A DNA stretch of 64,000 bases. Origin: Bifidobacterium simiiventris. Lineage in GTDB: Bacteria; Actinomycetota; Actinomycetes; Actinomycetales; Bifidobacteriaceae. The position numbers and the translations under genes were made by a program. This document shows, piece after piece, positions 1 to 8,163 of the stretch (the stretch's first letter is position 1; every line of letters starts with the position of its first letter). The notes beneath the pieces are model-generated. The model ran no database searches. It saw only the letters and a program-made list of their open reading frames with translations, and was not told the origin of the DNA. The stretch is taken from NCBI RefSeq assembly GCF_019331715.1, contig NZ_JAHBBG010000010.1, positions 1 through 64,000 on the forward strand. Reading direction: 5' to 3'.

Positions 1-2
1 TT

Positions 3-118
3 TGCGGCGGTCATGGCCCAGGTGAGACGCCCGGTCCCATTCCGAACCCGGAAGCTAAGGCCTGGCACGGCGATGGTACTGCACTCGACAGGGTGTGGGA
101 GAGTAGCACGCCGCCGCA
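3..118 (+). rRNA. rrf: 5S ribosomal RNA
   Basis: Complete 5S rRNA. The 5' end (positions 3-10) and the 3' end (111-118) form the terminal helix, TGCGGCGG pairing with CCGCCGCA. The interior carries the conserved loop around CCGAACCCGGAAG and the region near GATGGTACTGCA. The length of about 116 nt fits the family. The 16S and 23S genes are expected upstream, outside the window. End points are set by the helix and may be off by one or two bases. Confidence 0.95.
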
Positions 119-136
119 TTTACACGTCACGAAGGA

Positions 137-163
137 CCCCGGTCGAGCAACACGCTCCCGGGG
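137..163 (+). terminator. Possible rRNA operon terminator hairpin
   Basis: CCCCGG (137-142) can pair with CCGGGG (158-163) about 20 bases after the 5S gene. There is no clear T-run, so the call rests on position and the short GC-rich stem. Confidence 0.45.
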
Positions 164-196
164 CCCTCCCCATATAACCACACAACACAAAATCAC

Positions 197-237
197 ATGA
201 CAAAGCCCTGGACTGCAATAGTTCAGGGCTTTGTCAT
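197..237. terminator. Long hairpin between 5S rRNA and bcp, probable bidirectional terminator
   Basis: ATGACAAAGCCCTG (197-210) is the exact reverse complement of 224-237. The pairing continues through a G-U wobble, giving an 18-base-pair stem with a five-base loop. It separates the rRNA operon from the convergent peroxiredoxin gene. On the minus strand a TTTT follows shortly after the stem, so it probably ends transcription of bcp and also of the rRNA operon. Confidence 0.75.
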
Positions 238-279
238 CTCGGCGAAGAGAGAGAATTCCTTTCAAGAAGTCAGCACGGA

Positions 280-795
280 TTATGACCGCAGCGCTTTCAG
301 CAACGAATCGACATGGCCTTTGGCACGTACGTTGTATCGTGCCAGCATGATCACACCGTCACTGTCGATGGCGAACGTCGATCGAATCACGCCCACATGC
401 ACTTTGCCATACAGCTTCTTTTCCCCATATGCCCCGTACTGCTTATGTACGGTTAGATCGGTGTCGGACAGCAACGGGAAACTCAGATGATCACGTTCCA
501 CGAAACGATGCAGTTTCGGCAGTGGATCCTTAGACACGCCCAATACTGTGAATCCAAGAGATTCAAGACGGGCGAGATTGTCACGGAAGTCACATGCTTC
601 GGTCGTGCAACCTGGCGTCATCGCGGCGGGATAAAAGTAGAGCACCACATTCTGACGTTGTTCCATTAGCGCAGACAGTGTGATGCGTGTTTCAGTGCCG
701 TCCGGCAATGCGGCAGGCAATGTGAAGTCGGGCGCCGCTTGCCCGACTTCGAAGCGTGCGGGCAAATCGGTCGGTTCAATGTCAGGTTGAGTCAT
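280..795 (-). CDS. bcp: Thioredoxin-dependent peroxiredoxin (Bcp/PrxQ family)
   Basis: A 171-residue thiol peroxidase that reduces hydrogen peroxide and organic hydroperoxides in the cytoplasm using thioredoxin-type donors. The sequence contains APDFTLP near the N-terminus and the catalytic segment TPGCTTEACDF. Its first Cys is the peroxidatic residue and the second, five residues on, is the PrxQ-type resolving Cys. The frame stays open further upstream to 879. The ATG at 795 is preferred because a promoter (TTGCAC, 16 bases, TACAAT) lies directly in front and would start the transcript almost exactly at this ATG. An upstream in-frame ATG at 804 overlaps the -10 box and could not be on that transcript. 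Peroxide defence matters in an anaerobe without catalase. The family call is firm; the start is inferred. Confidence 0.92.
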   Translation of the reverse strand: MTQPDIEPTDLPARFEVGQAAPDFTLPAALPDGTETRITLSALMEQRQNVVLYFYPAAMTPGCTTEACDFRDNLARLESLGFTVLGVSKDPLPKLHRFVERDHLSFPLLSDTDLTVHKQYGAYGEKKLYGKVHVGVIRSTFAIDSDGVIMLARYNVRAKGHVDSLLKALRS

Positions 796-802
796 ACCTG
801 AC

Positions 803-830
803 ATTGTAGGGGCTGCGGCAGTCGGTGCAA
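803..830 (-). promoter_or_regulatory. Promoter of bcp, predicting a leaderless mRNA
   Basis: On the minus strand TTGCAC (830-825) and TACAAT (808-803) are separated by 16 bases. The ATG of bcp begins 7 bases after the -10 box, so the predicted transcript has essentially no 5' leader. Confidence 0.7.
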
Positions 831-871
831 CAGCTGCAGCCCATACAAATGAGGCCATCAACGGCTGGATA

Positions 872-1333
872 TCAGGCATCCTTCTTGCTGATCAGTAGCA
901 GAATGCCGGCGATCTGGCTCGCGAAAATCAGCGTGCAGACGCCGAACGCCGTCGTATTGGCCGCTTCGCCTTTGTAGATTCGCCAACTGTGAATCGTCAT
1001 CGGGATCATCCATGCCAGCGCGACCAGCGTCCAGCACCATGCGATGCATCCGATCACATTCAACACGAATGCCGCCAGACGAAGGTTGCGATCCGTCTCG
1101 GTCATCCACGTACCGTTTGTCATGTACATGGGTTGTTGCGGGTCTCCATACCCACCGTTGTATTGCTGCTGATATGCGTTCTGCTGTTGCCCCGCGAACG
1201 GATTCGGATTCGCGTTCGGATCCGTCTGCGGGGCCGGCATGACACTGTCGGTCCACTGTGTACCGTCCCACCAGCGTAGTTTCGTCTGATCGCCGGACGG
1301 GTCCGGGTACCATCCCGGCTGATACTCTGCCAT
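872..1333 (-). CDS. DUF2510 domain membrane protein
   Basis: A 153-residue protein of unknown function. Residues 5-30 form a DUF2510 module (PGWYPDPSGD, then LRWWDGTQWTD), a short Trp-rich domain common at the N-terminus of actinobacterial membrane proteins. A Gln/Asn/Pro-rich low-complexity linker follows at about 40-75. Two hydrophobic helices lie at about 88-112 and 125-148, and the C-terminal tail is short and basic. The ATG at 1333 has a GAGG ribosome site four bases upstream. It lies ahead of bcp on the same strand, but bcp has its own promoter. The role is not known; the layout suggests a membrane protein with an N-terminal cytoplasmic module. Confidence 0.8.
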   Translation of the reverse strand: MAEYQPGWYPDPSGDQTKLRWWDGTQWTDSVMPAPQTDPNANPNPFAGQQQNAYQQQYNGGYGDPQQPMYMTNGTWMTETDRNLRLAAFVLNVIGCIAWCWTLVALAWMIPMTIHSWRIYKGEAANTTAFGVCTLIFASQIAGILLLISKKDA

Positions 1334-1479
1334 ACATCCTCATTTCTGTTGAAGTGCTGCTGCCATTTTAACAGCGGATGTCTAACCGATCGGTATACGA
1401 ATGATTGGAGAAGACTCGGCAATCTGAACGTGGGGTGAACACGCGGGGTCGCGCGGCGGGGCGTGTCGCGTGTATAGTC

Positions 1480-1509
1480 GGATAGGTCACTTCTGTGGCC
1501 ACCTTATCC
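1480..1509 (+). promoter_or_regulatory. Hairpin in the 5' leader of the pyr operon
   Basis: A stretch with GGATAGGT (1480-1487) and ACCTTATCC (1501-1509) can fold back on itself, with a further inner GTCAC/GTGGC stem. It sits 24 bases before the pyrB start and just after a TATAGT box (1473-1478) that may be the -10 element. It could affect translation or elongation. No PyrR gene or PyrR-type terminator was recognised here. Confidence 0.4.
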
Positions 1510-1532
1510 GCTTCACGCAAGAAAGGTGAGCC

Positions 1533-2528
1533 GTGTCAGTAACAGACGAGTCGGTCGAGACGCCGATGATTGGTAAGAGCGTCATCTCGCTCGATGATCT
1601 TTCCCTCCGCCAGATCAAGGAACTGCTGCATAAGGCGCAGTACATCGATTCCCATCGCCGGGAAGTCGCGCATACCTGCGACGGCAGGGTGCTGGCCACG
1701 CTGTTCTACGAGCCGAGCACGCGCACGCGCCTGAGCTTCGAAACCGCCATGCTGCGCCTGGGCGGCAAAGTGATCGGTTTCGCCGGCTCCCAGCTGTCGA
1801 GCGCGTCCAAGGGCGAGTCGATCGCCGACACGCTCAAGACCGTGTCCAACTATGTCGACGTGGTCGCGATCCGTCACCCGAAGGAAGGCGCGGCGCTCGT
1901 CGCATCCCGCGCCGCCTCCGTGCCGGTCATCAACGCCGGCGACGGTGGTCACATGCATCCCACGCAGACGCTCGCCGATCTGGCCACGCTGCAGTCGCGC
2001 TTCGGTCGCGTCATTGACCTGACCGTTGGCCTGTGCGGCGACCTCATGTTCGGCCGTACCGTGCACAGCCTCATCGAAACGTTGTGTCGCTTCGGCAACG
2101 TGCACTTCGTGCTCATCAGCCCCGACGAGCTCAAGACCCCGCAATATGTGCTCGACCGCATCGACGCGACCCCGTCCTGCTCCTACACCGAGGTCAAGGA
2201 TCTCGTCTCCGTGATCGGCGACCTCGACGTGCTGTACATGACCCGCGTGCAGCAGGAGCGCTTCTTCAACGAGGACGACTATCTGCGTCTGCGTGACACG
2301 TACATCCTCGACGAGGACAAGCTTCAGCTCGCCAAGCCGGACATGGCCGTGCTGCACCCGCTGCCGCGCATCAACGAGATCGCTGTCGAGGTCGACAACG
2401 ACCCGCGCGCCGCCTACTTCGAGCAGGTGAAGAACGGCATGCTCATGCGCATGGCGCTCGAAAGCTCCGTGATCGGCGACGAACTGCCCGGATATGAACC
2501 GCTTGAAGCCAAGGAGGTCAAGGCCTGA
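1533..2528 (+). CDS. pyrB: Aspartate carbamoyltransferase catalytic chain
   Basis: A 331-residue catalytic chain that condenses carbamoyl phosphate with aspartate, the committed step of pyrimidine synthesis. The carbamoyl-phosphate loop YEPSTRTRLSFE lies near residue 65. HPTQTLADL and the aspartate-side motif HPLPRINEIAVEVD are both present. Translation starts at GTG 1533 with GAAAGG seven bases upstream. It is the first gene of a seven-gene operon and overlaps pyrI by one base (TGATG). The regulatory chain follows directly, so the enzyme is expected to be the allosteric PyrBI holoenzyme. The length is slightly longer than the usual 305-315 residues, with a short extra N-terminus. Confidence 0.97.
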   Translation: MSVTDESVETPMIGKSVISLDDLSLRQIKELLHKAQYIDSHRREVAHTCDGRVLATLFYEPSTRTRLSFETAMLRLGGKVIGFAGSQLSSASKGESIADTLKTVSNYVDVVAIRHPKEGAALVASRAASVPVINAGDGGHMHPTQTLADLATLQSRFGRVIDLTVGLCGDLMFGRTVHSLIETLCRFGNVHFVLISPDELKTPQYVLDRIDATPSCSYTEVKDLVSVIGDLDVLYMTRVQQERFFNEDDYLRLRDTYILDEDKLQLAKPDMAVLHPLPRINEIAVEVDNDPRAAYFEQVKNGMLMRMALESSVIGDELPGYEPLEAKEVKA

Positions 2529-2962
2529 TGGAAGTCACCAGCATCGTCAACGGCATCATCATCGATCATGTGCCGGCCGGCACCGCGCTCAAGGTGCTCG
2601 AATACCTGAAGATCAACCCGGCGAAGACCAAGCTCGCGCTGATCATGAACACCGACAGCCACCTGTACGGCACGAAGGACATCATCAAGATCGAGGACGA
2701 GGATGGCAAGAAGACGCCCGCCATCGACCTCGACGTGCTCGGCCTCGTCGCGCGCACCGCGACTGTCGGCATCGTGCGTGGCGGCAAGATCGTCGAAAAG
2801 AAGACCCCGACGCTGCCTGAGCATGTGATCAACATCCTCACCTGCAAGAACCCGCGCTGCGTGACCACCACCGAACGCGGCATCGACCAGATGTTCCATC
2901 TGACGCATTCCGAGCGTCAGGAATACCGTTGCGACTACTGCGACGAGGAAGCGAAACTGTAA
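2528..2962 (+). CDS. pyrI: Aspartate carbamoyltransferase regulatory chain
   Basis: A 144-residue regulatory subunit that binds nucleotide effectors and tethers catalytic trimers. The N-terminal effector-binding domain begins VTSIVNGIIIDHVPAGTA. The C-terminal zinc domain has four Cys ligands in two pairs: LTCKNPRC near residues 109-114 and YRCDYC near 135-140. It overlaps the end of pyrB and its stop codon overlaps the start of pyrC (TAATG), so it is translationally coupled on both sides. All zinc ligands are intact, which argues for a working allosteric complex. Confidence 0.97.
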   Translation: MEVTSIVNGIIIDHVPAGTALKVLEYLKINPAKTKLALIMNTDSHLYGTKDIIKIEDEDGKKTPAIDLDVLGLVARTATVGIVRGGKIVEKKTPTLPEHVINILTCKNPRCVTTTERGIDQMFHLTHSERQEYRCDYCDEEAKL

Positions 2963-4398
2963 TGCTGACTCTGCGCAACATCACGGTATGGGACACCGGC
3001 GAGACGATCGATCTGGTGATCTCCGACGCCGACGCGAGCCGGCTGTTCAGCGAATCGGGCGCGGTGACGGGCGGCGAGTTTGACGCGACCGGCCTGACCG
3101 TGGCGCCCGGCTTCGCCGACCCGCACGTGCACTTCCGCGATCCCGGCCAGACGTACAAGGAGTCGATGATCTCCGGATGCCGCGCGTCCGCGTCGGGCGG
3201 CTACACGAACGTGCTCATCATGCCGAACACCGTGCCCGCGATGGACGGGGAGCCGGTCGTGGCCGGCGAGCCCGGTGCGTCCGAAGTGCTCAGCGCCGGC
3301 TACGGCACGGTGATCGACTACCTGCAGCACTACGAGGCCGCGCATGATACGGCGCTGCCGGTGCGCTACGACCTATGCGTGTGCGCGTCGAAGGGACGCG
3401 TCGGCGGCGAGGCGAGCGATCCGGACCGTTGGCGTGAGTATCTGACGTCTTCCGCGACCGTGCGCGGGAAAGCCAAGGATGCGTATCAGCTCGCCCATCC
3501 GGTCACCGCGGTCAGCGACGACGGTTCCGCCGTGACCCCTGCGATCCTCGACGATGTGCTGCGCAACGTCAAGGACACCGGACTGTATCTGATCGAACAC
3601 TGCGAGCATCACGACATCGGCGCGGTCAACGACGGCCCGGTCGCGCGCGAACTCGGCGTGCCCGGCATCCCGGAGGACACCGAGCTGAAGATCGTGGCGC
3701 GCGATATCGCCAAGGCCCGCGAAACCGGCGTCCACGTGCACTTCCAGCATGTGAGCACCGCGATCTCGTTCGACGCGATCCGCGAAGCCAAGGCCGAGGG
3801 GCTGCCGATCACCTGCGAGACCGCGCCGCACTACATAGCATTGTGCGACGAGGACCTCCTGAAGTACGGCACGCTGGCGAAGATGAACCCGCCGCTGCGT
3901 TCGGCTGCCGACCGTCAGGCGACGATCGCCGCGATCGCGGACGGCACGGTCGACATGCTCGCCACCGACCACGCGCCGCACACGCTCGAGGAGAAGGAAC
4001 GCGGGTTCCTTGACGCGCCGAACGGCATCATCGGGCTGGAATGTGCGTACGGCGTGGCGCACAAGGTGCTCGTCGAAGACGGATACATCGACGACAAGCG
4101 GCTCATCGAACTGATGTCGGTCGCGCCGCAGCATCTCATGGGCCATGTGCCGACCGACGTGGCCGGACTGCTCAACACGTCGTCCACGTGCGCGGTCAAG
4201 CGCACGCTGGATCTGAGCCGCGTGGAGCATCCCGAGAGCGTCGATCTGGTGATCCTGAACACGAACGAATCATGGACGGTGGACCCGGAACGGTTCCATT
4301 CGGCCGCGCGCAACACGCCGTTCGGCGGATGGCAGGTGACCGGCCGGCCGCTCGCCACGGTGATCGGCTCGAAACTGGTGTTCAGCAGGATCAAGTAA
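2962..4398 (+). CDS. pyrC: Dihydroorotase (class I)
   Basis: A 478-residue zinc amidohydrolase that cyclises N-carbamoyl-aspartate to dihydroorotate. The first metal-binding motif, DPHVHFRDPG, lies at residues 53-62, and GGYTNVLIMPNT follows. QHVS and TCETAPHY supply further His ligands, and LATDHAPHT near residue 335 supplies the catalytic Asp. The start is ATG 2962, fused to the pyrI stop in TAATG; the frame is also open for 11 codons upstream, inside pyrI. The protein is longer than the usual 420-450 residues because of added segments in the middle and at the C-terminus. It is the third gene of the pyr operon. Confidence 0.96.
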   Translation: MLTLRNITVWDTGETIDLVISDADASRLFSESGAVTGGEFDATGLTVAPGFADPHVHFRDPGQTYKESMISGCRASASGGYTNVLIMPNTVPAMDGEPVVAGEPGASEVLSAGYGTVIDYLQHYEAAHDTALPVRYDLCVCASKGRVGGEASDPDRWREYLTSSATVRGKAKDAYQLAHPVTAVSDDGSAVTPAILDDVLRNVKDTGLYLIEHCEHHDIGAVNDGPVARELGVPGIPEDTELKIVARDIAKARETGVHVHFQHVSTAISFDAIREAKAEGLPITCETAPHYIALCDEDLLKYGTLAKMNPPLRSAADRQATIAAIADGTVDMLATDHAPHTLEEKERGFLDAPNGIIGLECAYGVAHKVLVEDGYIDDKRLIELMSVAPQHLMGHVPTDVAGLLNTSSTCAVKRTLDLSRVEHPESVDLVILNTNESWTVDPERFHSAARNTPFGGWQVTGRPLATVIGSKLVFSRIK

Positions 4399-4413
4399 CG
4401 AAAGGACAACGTC

Positions 4414-5388
4414 ATGGATCGACTGATCGAAGCGATCGAGAACGCGCAGAACCCGAGCGTGGTTGGACTCGACCCGACGCCGGCGCTCGTGCCGCCGCAG
4501 GTCGTCGCGTCGTTCGCGGATGAAGTGCGCGACTCCGTCGAGGACCAGGCCGAAATCCCGGCCGCGCAGCTCGCCGTCGCGTACTTCGAATTCAACCGTG
4601 CGATCATCGACGCGGTCGCCGACATCGTGCCCGCCGTCAAACCCCAGATCGCCATGTACGAGGCGATCGGACCGGCCGGCGTGGACGCGTACACGATGAC
4701 CTGCGAATACGCGCAGCAGCAGGGACTCTACGTGCTCGGCGACATCAAGCGCGGCGACATCGGGTCGACCGCGGCCGCTTACGCCGGCCACCTGAGTGGC
4801 GTTGCGGGATTCGAGGACGGCGCGCAGCCGTTCGACCCGTGGCATGAGGATGCGGTCACCGTCAACCCGTACCTCGGCACCGACGGCATCACGCCGTTCG
4901 TGGACGCGGCCGCCGCGGCCGACAAGGACATCTTCGTCCTCGTGCGCACGTCGAACCCGTCCAGCAAGGAACTGCAGGAACTCGACCTCGCCGATGGCGG
5001 CAAGCTCTACGAGCACGTCGCCGACCTGGTCGAAGGCTGGGGGAGCGCGACCATCGGCAGCCACGGCTATTCGCGCGTCGGCGCGGTCGTCGGCGCCACC
5101 CATCCTGAGGAGGGCGCGGCCCTGCGCAAGCGTATGCCGCACACGTTCTTCCTCGTGCCCGGCTACGGTGCACAGGGCGGCACGGCGGCGGGAGTCGCCG
5201 GCATGTTCGATCACGACGGCTCCGGCGCGATCGTCAACTCGTCACGCGGCATCATCGGCGCATGGAAGAAGACCGGCGAGTACCGCGACGACATGAGCGC
5301 CGGCGAGGCGCTCGACTTGGTCGCCTCCGCGGCGCGTCAGGCCGCAAGCGACATGCGCGACGACCTGCGCGTGAACGTGTACCGGTAA
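4414..5388 (+). CDS. pyrF: Orotidine 5'-phosphate decarboxylase (type 2)
   Basis: A 324-residue enzyme that converts OMP to UMP, the last step of the pathway. It belongs to the longer actinobacterial type, not the 230-residue E. coli type. The N-terminus has SVVGLDPTPAL. The catalytic Lys is in LGDIKRGDIGSTA near residue 113, and VTVNPYLGTDGI and FLVPGYGAQGG match the family. A good ribosome site (GAAAGGA) lies 15 bases after pyrC ends. It sits mid-operon, before pyrK, pyrD and pyrE. Confidence 0.96.
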   Translation: MDRLIEAIENAQNPSVVGLDPTPALVPPQVVASFADEVRDSVEDQAEIPAAQLAVAYFEFNRAIIDAVADIVPAVKPQIAMYEAIGPAGVDAYTMTCEYAQQQGLYVLGDIKRGDIGSTAAAYAGHLSGVAGFEDGAQPFDPWHEDAVTVNPYLGTDGITPFVDAAAAADKDIFVLVRTSNPSSKELQELDLADGGKLYEHVADLVEGWGSATIGSHGYSRVGAVVGATHPEEGAALRKRMPHTFFLVPGYGAQGGTAAGVAGMFDHDGSGAIVNSSRGIIGAWKKTGEYRDDMSAGEALDLVASAARQAASDMRDDLRVNVYR

Positions 5389-5395
5389 GAACGAC

Positions 5396-5433
5396 GGCCA
5401 GGGGGCGGAGTGAAGCGAGACGCCCCCCTGGCC
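5396..5433 (+). repeat. GC-rich hairpin between pyrF and pyrK
   Basis: GGCCAGGGGGC (5396-5406) pairs with GCCCCCCTGGCC (5422-5433) with a one-base bulge. No T-run follows, and pyrK, pyrD and pyrE continue in the same direction. It may be a processing or partial-termination site that separates pyrBICF from pyrKDE. Confidence 0.6.
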
Positions 5434-5526
5434 ACCATGCCGATGCAGATGGCTGCGGCAGACCTTGGCGTAAGCTGGACTACTGGCGCTGAATAGATTA
5501 TGCAGATGAGGAGAATCAAGGAAGCA

Positions 5527-6357
5527 ATGCCCACAGCAACCTTCACCCCCACCGCCGACGTGGTCGCCGAGGCGACCGAAGCCGGCTATTTCCCGGGCCG
5601 GCACACGGTCGAGATCACCGAGGTCACGAAACTCACCGAAGGCGTGTACCGTCTCACGTTCCGCGACCAGTACATCGCGAAGCACGCGCGTCCGGCGCAG
5701 TTCGTGAACCTGTTCAGCCACGATCCGATGAAGCTGCTGCCGCGTCCGTTCGGCGTGAGCGAGGTGGACGGCGACCTGGTCAGTGTCATCTTCGCGGTCG
5801 TCGGCAAGGGCACCGCGGAATTCTCCGAACTCGCGGCCGGCGACCATATCGACGTGCTCGGCCCGCTCGGCCGTCCATTCAACACGAAGACCGCGTCGCA
5901 CTACATCCTCGTCGGCGGTGGTCTCGGCGTGCCGCCGCTCATCTACACCGCGCAATATCTTCAGTCGAACGACGACGTGTGCACCACTGCCGTGTTCGGC
6001 TACCGCAACGACCACTTCGCTGATCAGTATGTGTCCCGCTATGCGGACGCGACGGTGAGCATCGACGAATCCGAAGGCAACGTCATCACGCTGCTCGACC
6101 GGATGGAGGCGGCCGGCGAACTTACCCGCGACGGTCTTGCGCCGGTGATCCTGTCCTGCGGCCCGCTGCCGATGATGAAGGCCGTGGCGCAATGGGCGTC
6201 CAAGCGCGGCATCCCGAGCCAGCTGAGCATGGAGCAGCGCATGGGCTGCGGATACGGCACCTGCGTGGTGTGCGTGGTCGACACGGTAGACGGACGCAAG
6301 AAGGTGTGCTCGGACGGTCCGGTATTCACCGCGGAACAGCTCGGATGGGAGGCGTGA
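5527..6357 (+). CDS. pyrK: Dihydroorotate dehydrogenase B, electron transfer subunit
   Basis: A 276-residue FAD and iron-sulfur protein that passes electrons from dihydroorotate oxidation to NAD+. An FAD-binding barrel comes first, with RPFGVSEVDGDLVSV around residue 75. The NAD-binding part has LVGGGLGVPPLI near residue 135. The 2Fe-2S cluster motif at the C-terminus reads MGCGYGTCVVCVVD and a later KVCSDGPVF, giving four Cys. ATG 5527 was chosen for its AAGGA site and alignment with the domain. The frame is open nine codons further up to an ATG at 5500, which lacks a ribosome site. It stops four bases before pyrD. Confidence 0.95.
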   Translation: MPTATFTPTADVVAEATEAGYFPGRHTVEITEVTKLTEGVYRLTFRDQYIAKHARPAQFVNLFSHDPMKLLPRPFGVSEVDGDLVSVIFAVVGKGTAEFSELAAGDHIDVLGPLGRPFNTKTASHYILVGGGLGVPPLIYTAQYLQSNDDVCTTAVFGYRNDHFADQYVSRYADATVSIDESEGNVITLLDRMEAAGELTRDGLAPVILSCGPLPMMKAVAQWASKRGIPSQLSMEQRMGCGYGTCVVCVVDTVDGRKKVCSDGPVFTAEQLGWEA

Positions 6358-6361
6358 GACG

Positions 6362-7315
6362 ATGACCGAGAACGGCAACACCCCGATCAACGTGTACGAG
6401 AAGCACGAGTGGAAGCACAAGACCGTCGTCGCCGGCGTCGAATGGAAGAACCCGGTCGGCACCGCGTCCGGCACGTTCCAGCTGGCCGCATGCCGCTGGT
6501 TCTATGACGTGAGCCAGATGGGCGCGATCTCCACCAAGGGCGTCTCCCCAGTGCCGTGGGAAGGCAACCCCGGTCCGCGCACGGCCGAAAGCCCGGCCGG
6601 CATGGTCAACGCGGTCGGTCTGCAGAACCCGGGCGTCGATCATTATCTCGTCGACGAACTGCCCAAACTCAAGGAGCTTGGCGCGACTGTCGTCACCAAC
6701 GTCGCCGGCCACAGCGACGACGACTACGCGCAGGTCGTCGCCAAGCTCGCCGATTCGCCGGCCGATATGCTCGAAATCAACGTGAGCTGCCCGAACGTGA
6801 GCCACGGCGGCATGTCCGTCGGTACCGATCCGGTCGCGTTGAGCCGTCTCATCGGCCATCTGCGTAAGCTCACCTCCAAGCCGATGATCGTCAAGCTGTC
6901 GCCGAATGTGACCGACATCGCGACCATCGCACGCGCCGCCGCCGAAGCGGGCGCGGATGCGCTGAGCCTGATCAACACGCTCGTCGGCATGCGCATCGAC
7001 ATCCGCACCGGCGAGCCGATCATCTCCAATCGCACCGGCGGCGTAAGCGGACCGGCGATCTTCCCGGTCGCGCTCGGCTTCGTGTGGCGCGTGCGCCAGA
7101 CCCTGCCGGACATCCCGATCATCGGCATCGGCGGCATCGACTCCGGCGAGAAGGCGCTCGAATTCCTGTACGCCGGCGCGAACGCTGTCGAAGTGGGCGC
7201 GGCCGCACTGTACGATCCGACCGCGCCAATCCGCGTGGCGCGCGAACTCGACGACCTGCTCGACTCGCGTCCGGAACTTGCGGCGAAACTCGCCGTGGGC
7301 GAGACCTGGCGCTGA
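6362..7315 (+). CDS. pyrD: Dihydroorotate dehydrogenase B, catalytic subunit
   Basis: A 317-residue FMN protein that oxidises dihydroorotate to orotate. Residues 30-45 read [20 protein letters not shown] and [10 protein letters not shown] match class 1 enzymes, and [11 protein letters not shown] carries the catalytic Cys typical of the 1B type. Glycine-rich phosphate-binding loops appear at [11 protein letters not shown] and [10 protein letters not shown]. Pairing with pyrK immediately upstream confirms the NAD-dependent 1B form, which suits an anaerobe because it needs neither quinone nor fumarate. Confidence 0.97.
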   Translation: MTENGNTPINVYEKHEWKHKTVVAGVEWKNPVGTASGTFQLAACRWFYDVSQMGAISTKGVSPVPWEGNPGPRTAESPAGMVNAVGLQNPGVDHYLVDELPKLKELGATVVTNVAGHSDDDYAQVVAKLADSPADMLEINVSCPNVSHGGMSVGTDPVALSRLIGHLRKLTSKPMIVKLSPNVTDIATIARAAAEAGADALSLINTLVGMRIDIRTGEPIISNRTGGVSGPAIFPVALGFVWRVRQTLPDIPIIGIGGIDSGEKALEFLYAGANAVEVGAAALYDPTAPIRVARELDDLLDSRPELAAKLAVGETWR

Positions 7316-7392
7316 CGGCACCGCAACGTAGTACGACGTATGTTCGGCTCTTCTCAGTACAGGGGAGCCACGGTTTCGACAAGGAGAACATC

Positions 7393-8091
7393 ATGACCAC
7401 CGCATCGCTCGACCACCGCTTCACCGAGTTCCTGCTCGATTCGCAGGCGCTCAAGTTCGGCGACTTCACGCTCAAGTCCGGCCGCAAGTCCCCGTACTTC
7501 ATCAACGCGGGCGCGTTCAACGACGGCCGCAAGATCGCCACGCTCGGCGCGTTCTACGCCGAGAAGATCGCCGAGGAGATCAAGGCCGGCAATCTGCCCG
7601 CCGACATCGACACCGTGTTCGGCCCGGCGTACAAGGGCATCCCACTGGGTGTGTCCACCGCGATCGCCCTGACCTCCGCGCACGGCATGGAGGTCGGCTA
7701 CACGTTCGACCGCAAGGAGAAGAAGGACCACGGCGATGGCGGCATGATGGTCGGCACACAACTCAAGGACGGCATGAAGGTGCTGCTCGTCGACGACGTG
7801 ATGACCGCCGGCACCGCCGTGCGCGAGGTCATCCCCAAGCTCAAGGCCGAAGCCGACGTCGAGGTCGTGGGCCTCGTGCTGTCCGTCGATCGCATGGAGA
7901 AGACCAAGGACTCCGACCTGTCCGCCGTCAAGGCCGTCGAGGCCGAGTTCGGTTTCCCGGTGTTCGCCATCGCCAACGTTCGTGAGATCTTCGAGGCCGG
8001 CCAGCATATCACCACCGCATCCGGCCAGCCGTATGTGACTCCCGAGATCAAGGCCGCCGCCGACGCCTACCTCGCCCAGTACGGTGCGTGA
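7393..8091 (+). CDS. pyrE: Orotate phosphoribosyltransferase
   Basis: A 232-residue enzyme that joins orotate to PRPP to form OMP. The PRPP-binding motif [13 protein letters not shown] is at about residues 134-146. The N-terminal part has [16 protein letters not shown] and [13 protein letters not shown]. The frame is open well upstream, but ATG 7393 has AAGGAG seven bases before it and matches the family N-terminus, so it is the start. It is the last gene of the operon, 77 bases after pyrD, and is followed by a strong hairpin at 8117-8156. Confidence 0.97.
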   Translation: MTTASLDHRFTEFLLDSQALKFGDFTLKSGRKSPYFINAGAFNDGRKIATLGAFYAEKIAEEIKAGNLPADIDTVFGPAYKGIPLGVSTAIALTSAHGMEVGYTFDRKEKKDHGDGGMMVGTQLKDGMKVLLVDDVMTAGTAVREVIPKLKAEADVEVVGLVLSVDRMEKTKDSDLSAVKAVEAEFGFPVFAIANVREIFEAGQHITTASGQPYVTPEIKAAADAYLAQYGA

Positions 8092-8116
8092 CCGCGTTGC
8101 ACAACCTGTCTTGACT

Positions 8117-8156
8117 ACGTCCTTCCGCCGTGCCTGACGCATCGGCGGAAGGACGT
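8117..8156. terminator. Bidirectional terminator between pyrE and the ABC-F gene
   Basis: ACGTCCTTCCGCCG (8117-8130) is the reverse complement of 8143-8156 with a 12-base loop, followed by TTT on the plus strand. It lies between two convergent genes and probably serves both. Confidence 0.8.
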
Positions 8157-8163
8157 TTCCGTA

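Noticed and set aside
858..1343. Arg- and Asp-rich reading frame of 161 codons overlapping the DUF2510 gene
   Set aside because: It overlaps a gene with a recognised domain and good ribosome site and has no domain of its own.
1341..1532. PyrR-type attenuator before pyrB
   Set aside because: Only a short hairpin is present, without a terminator T-run or a PyrR-binding loop consensus, and no pyrR gene was recognised in the window.
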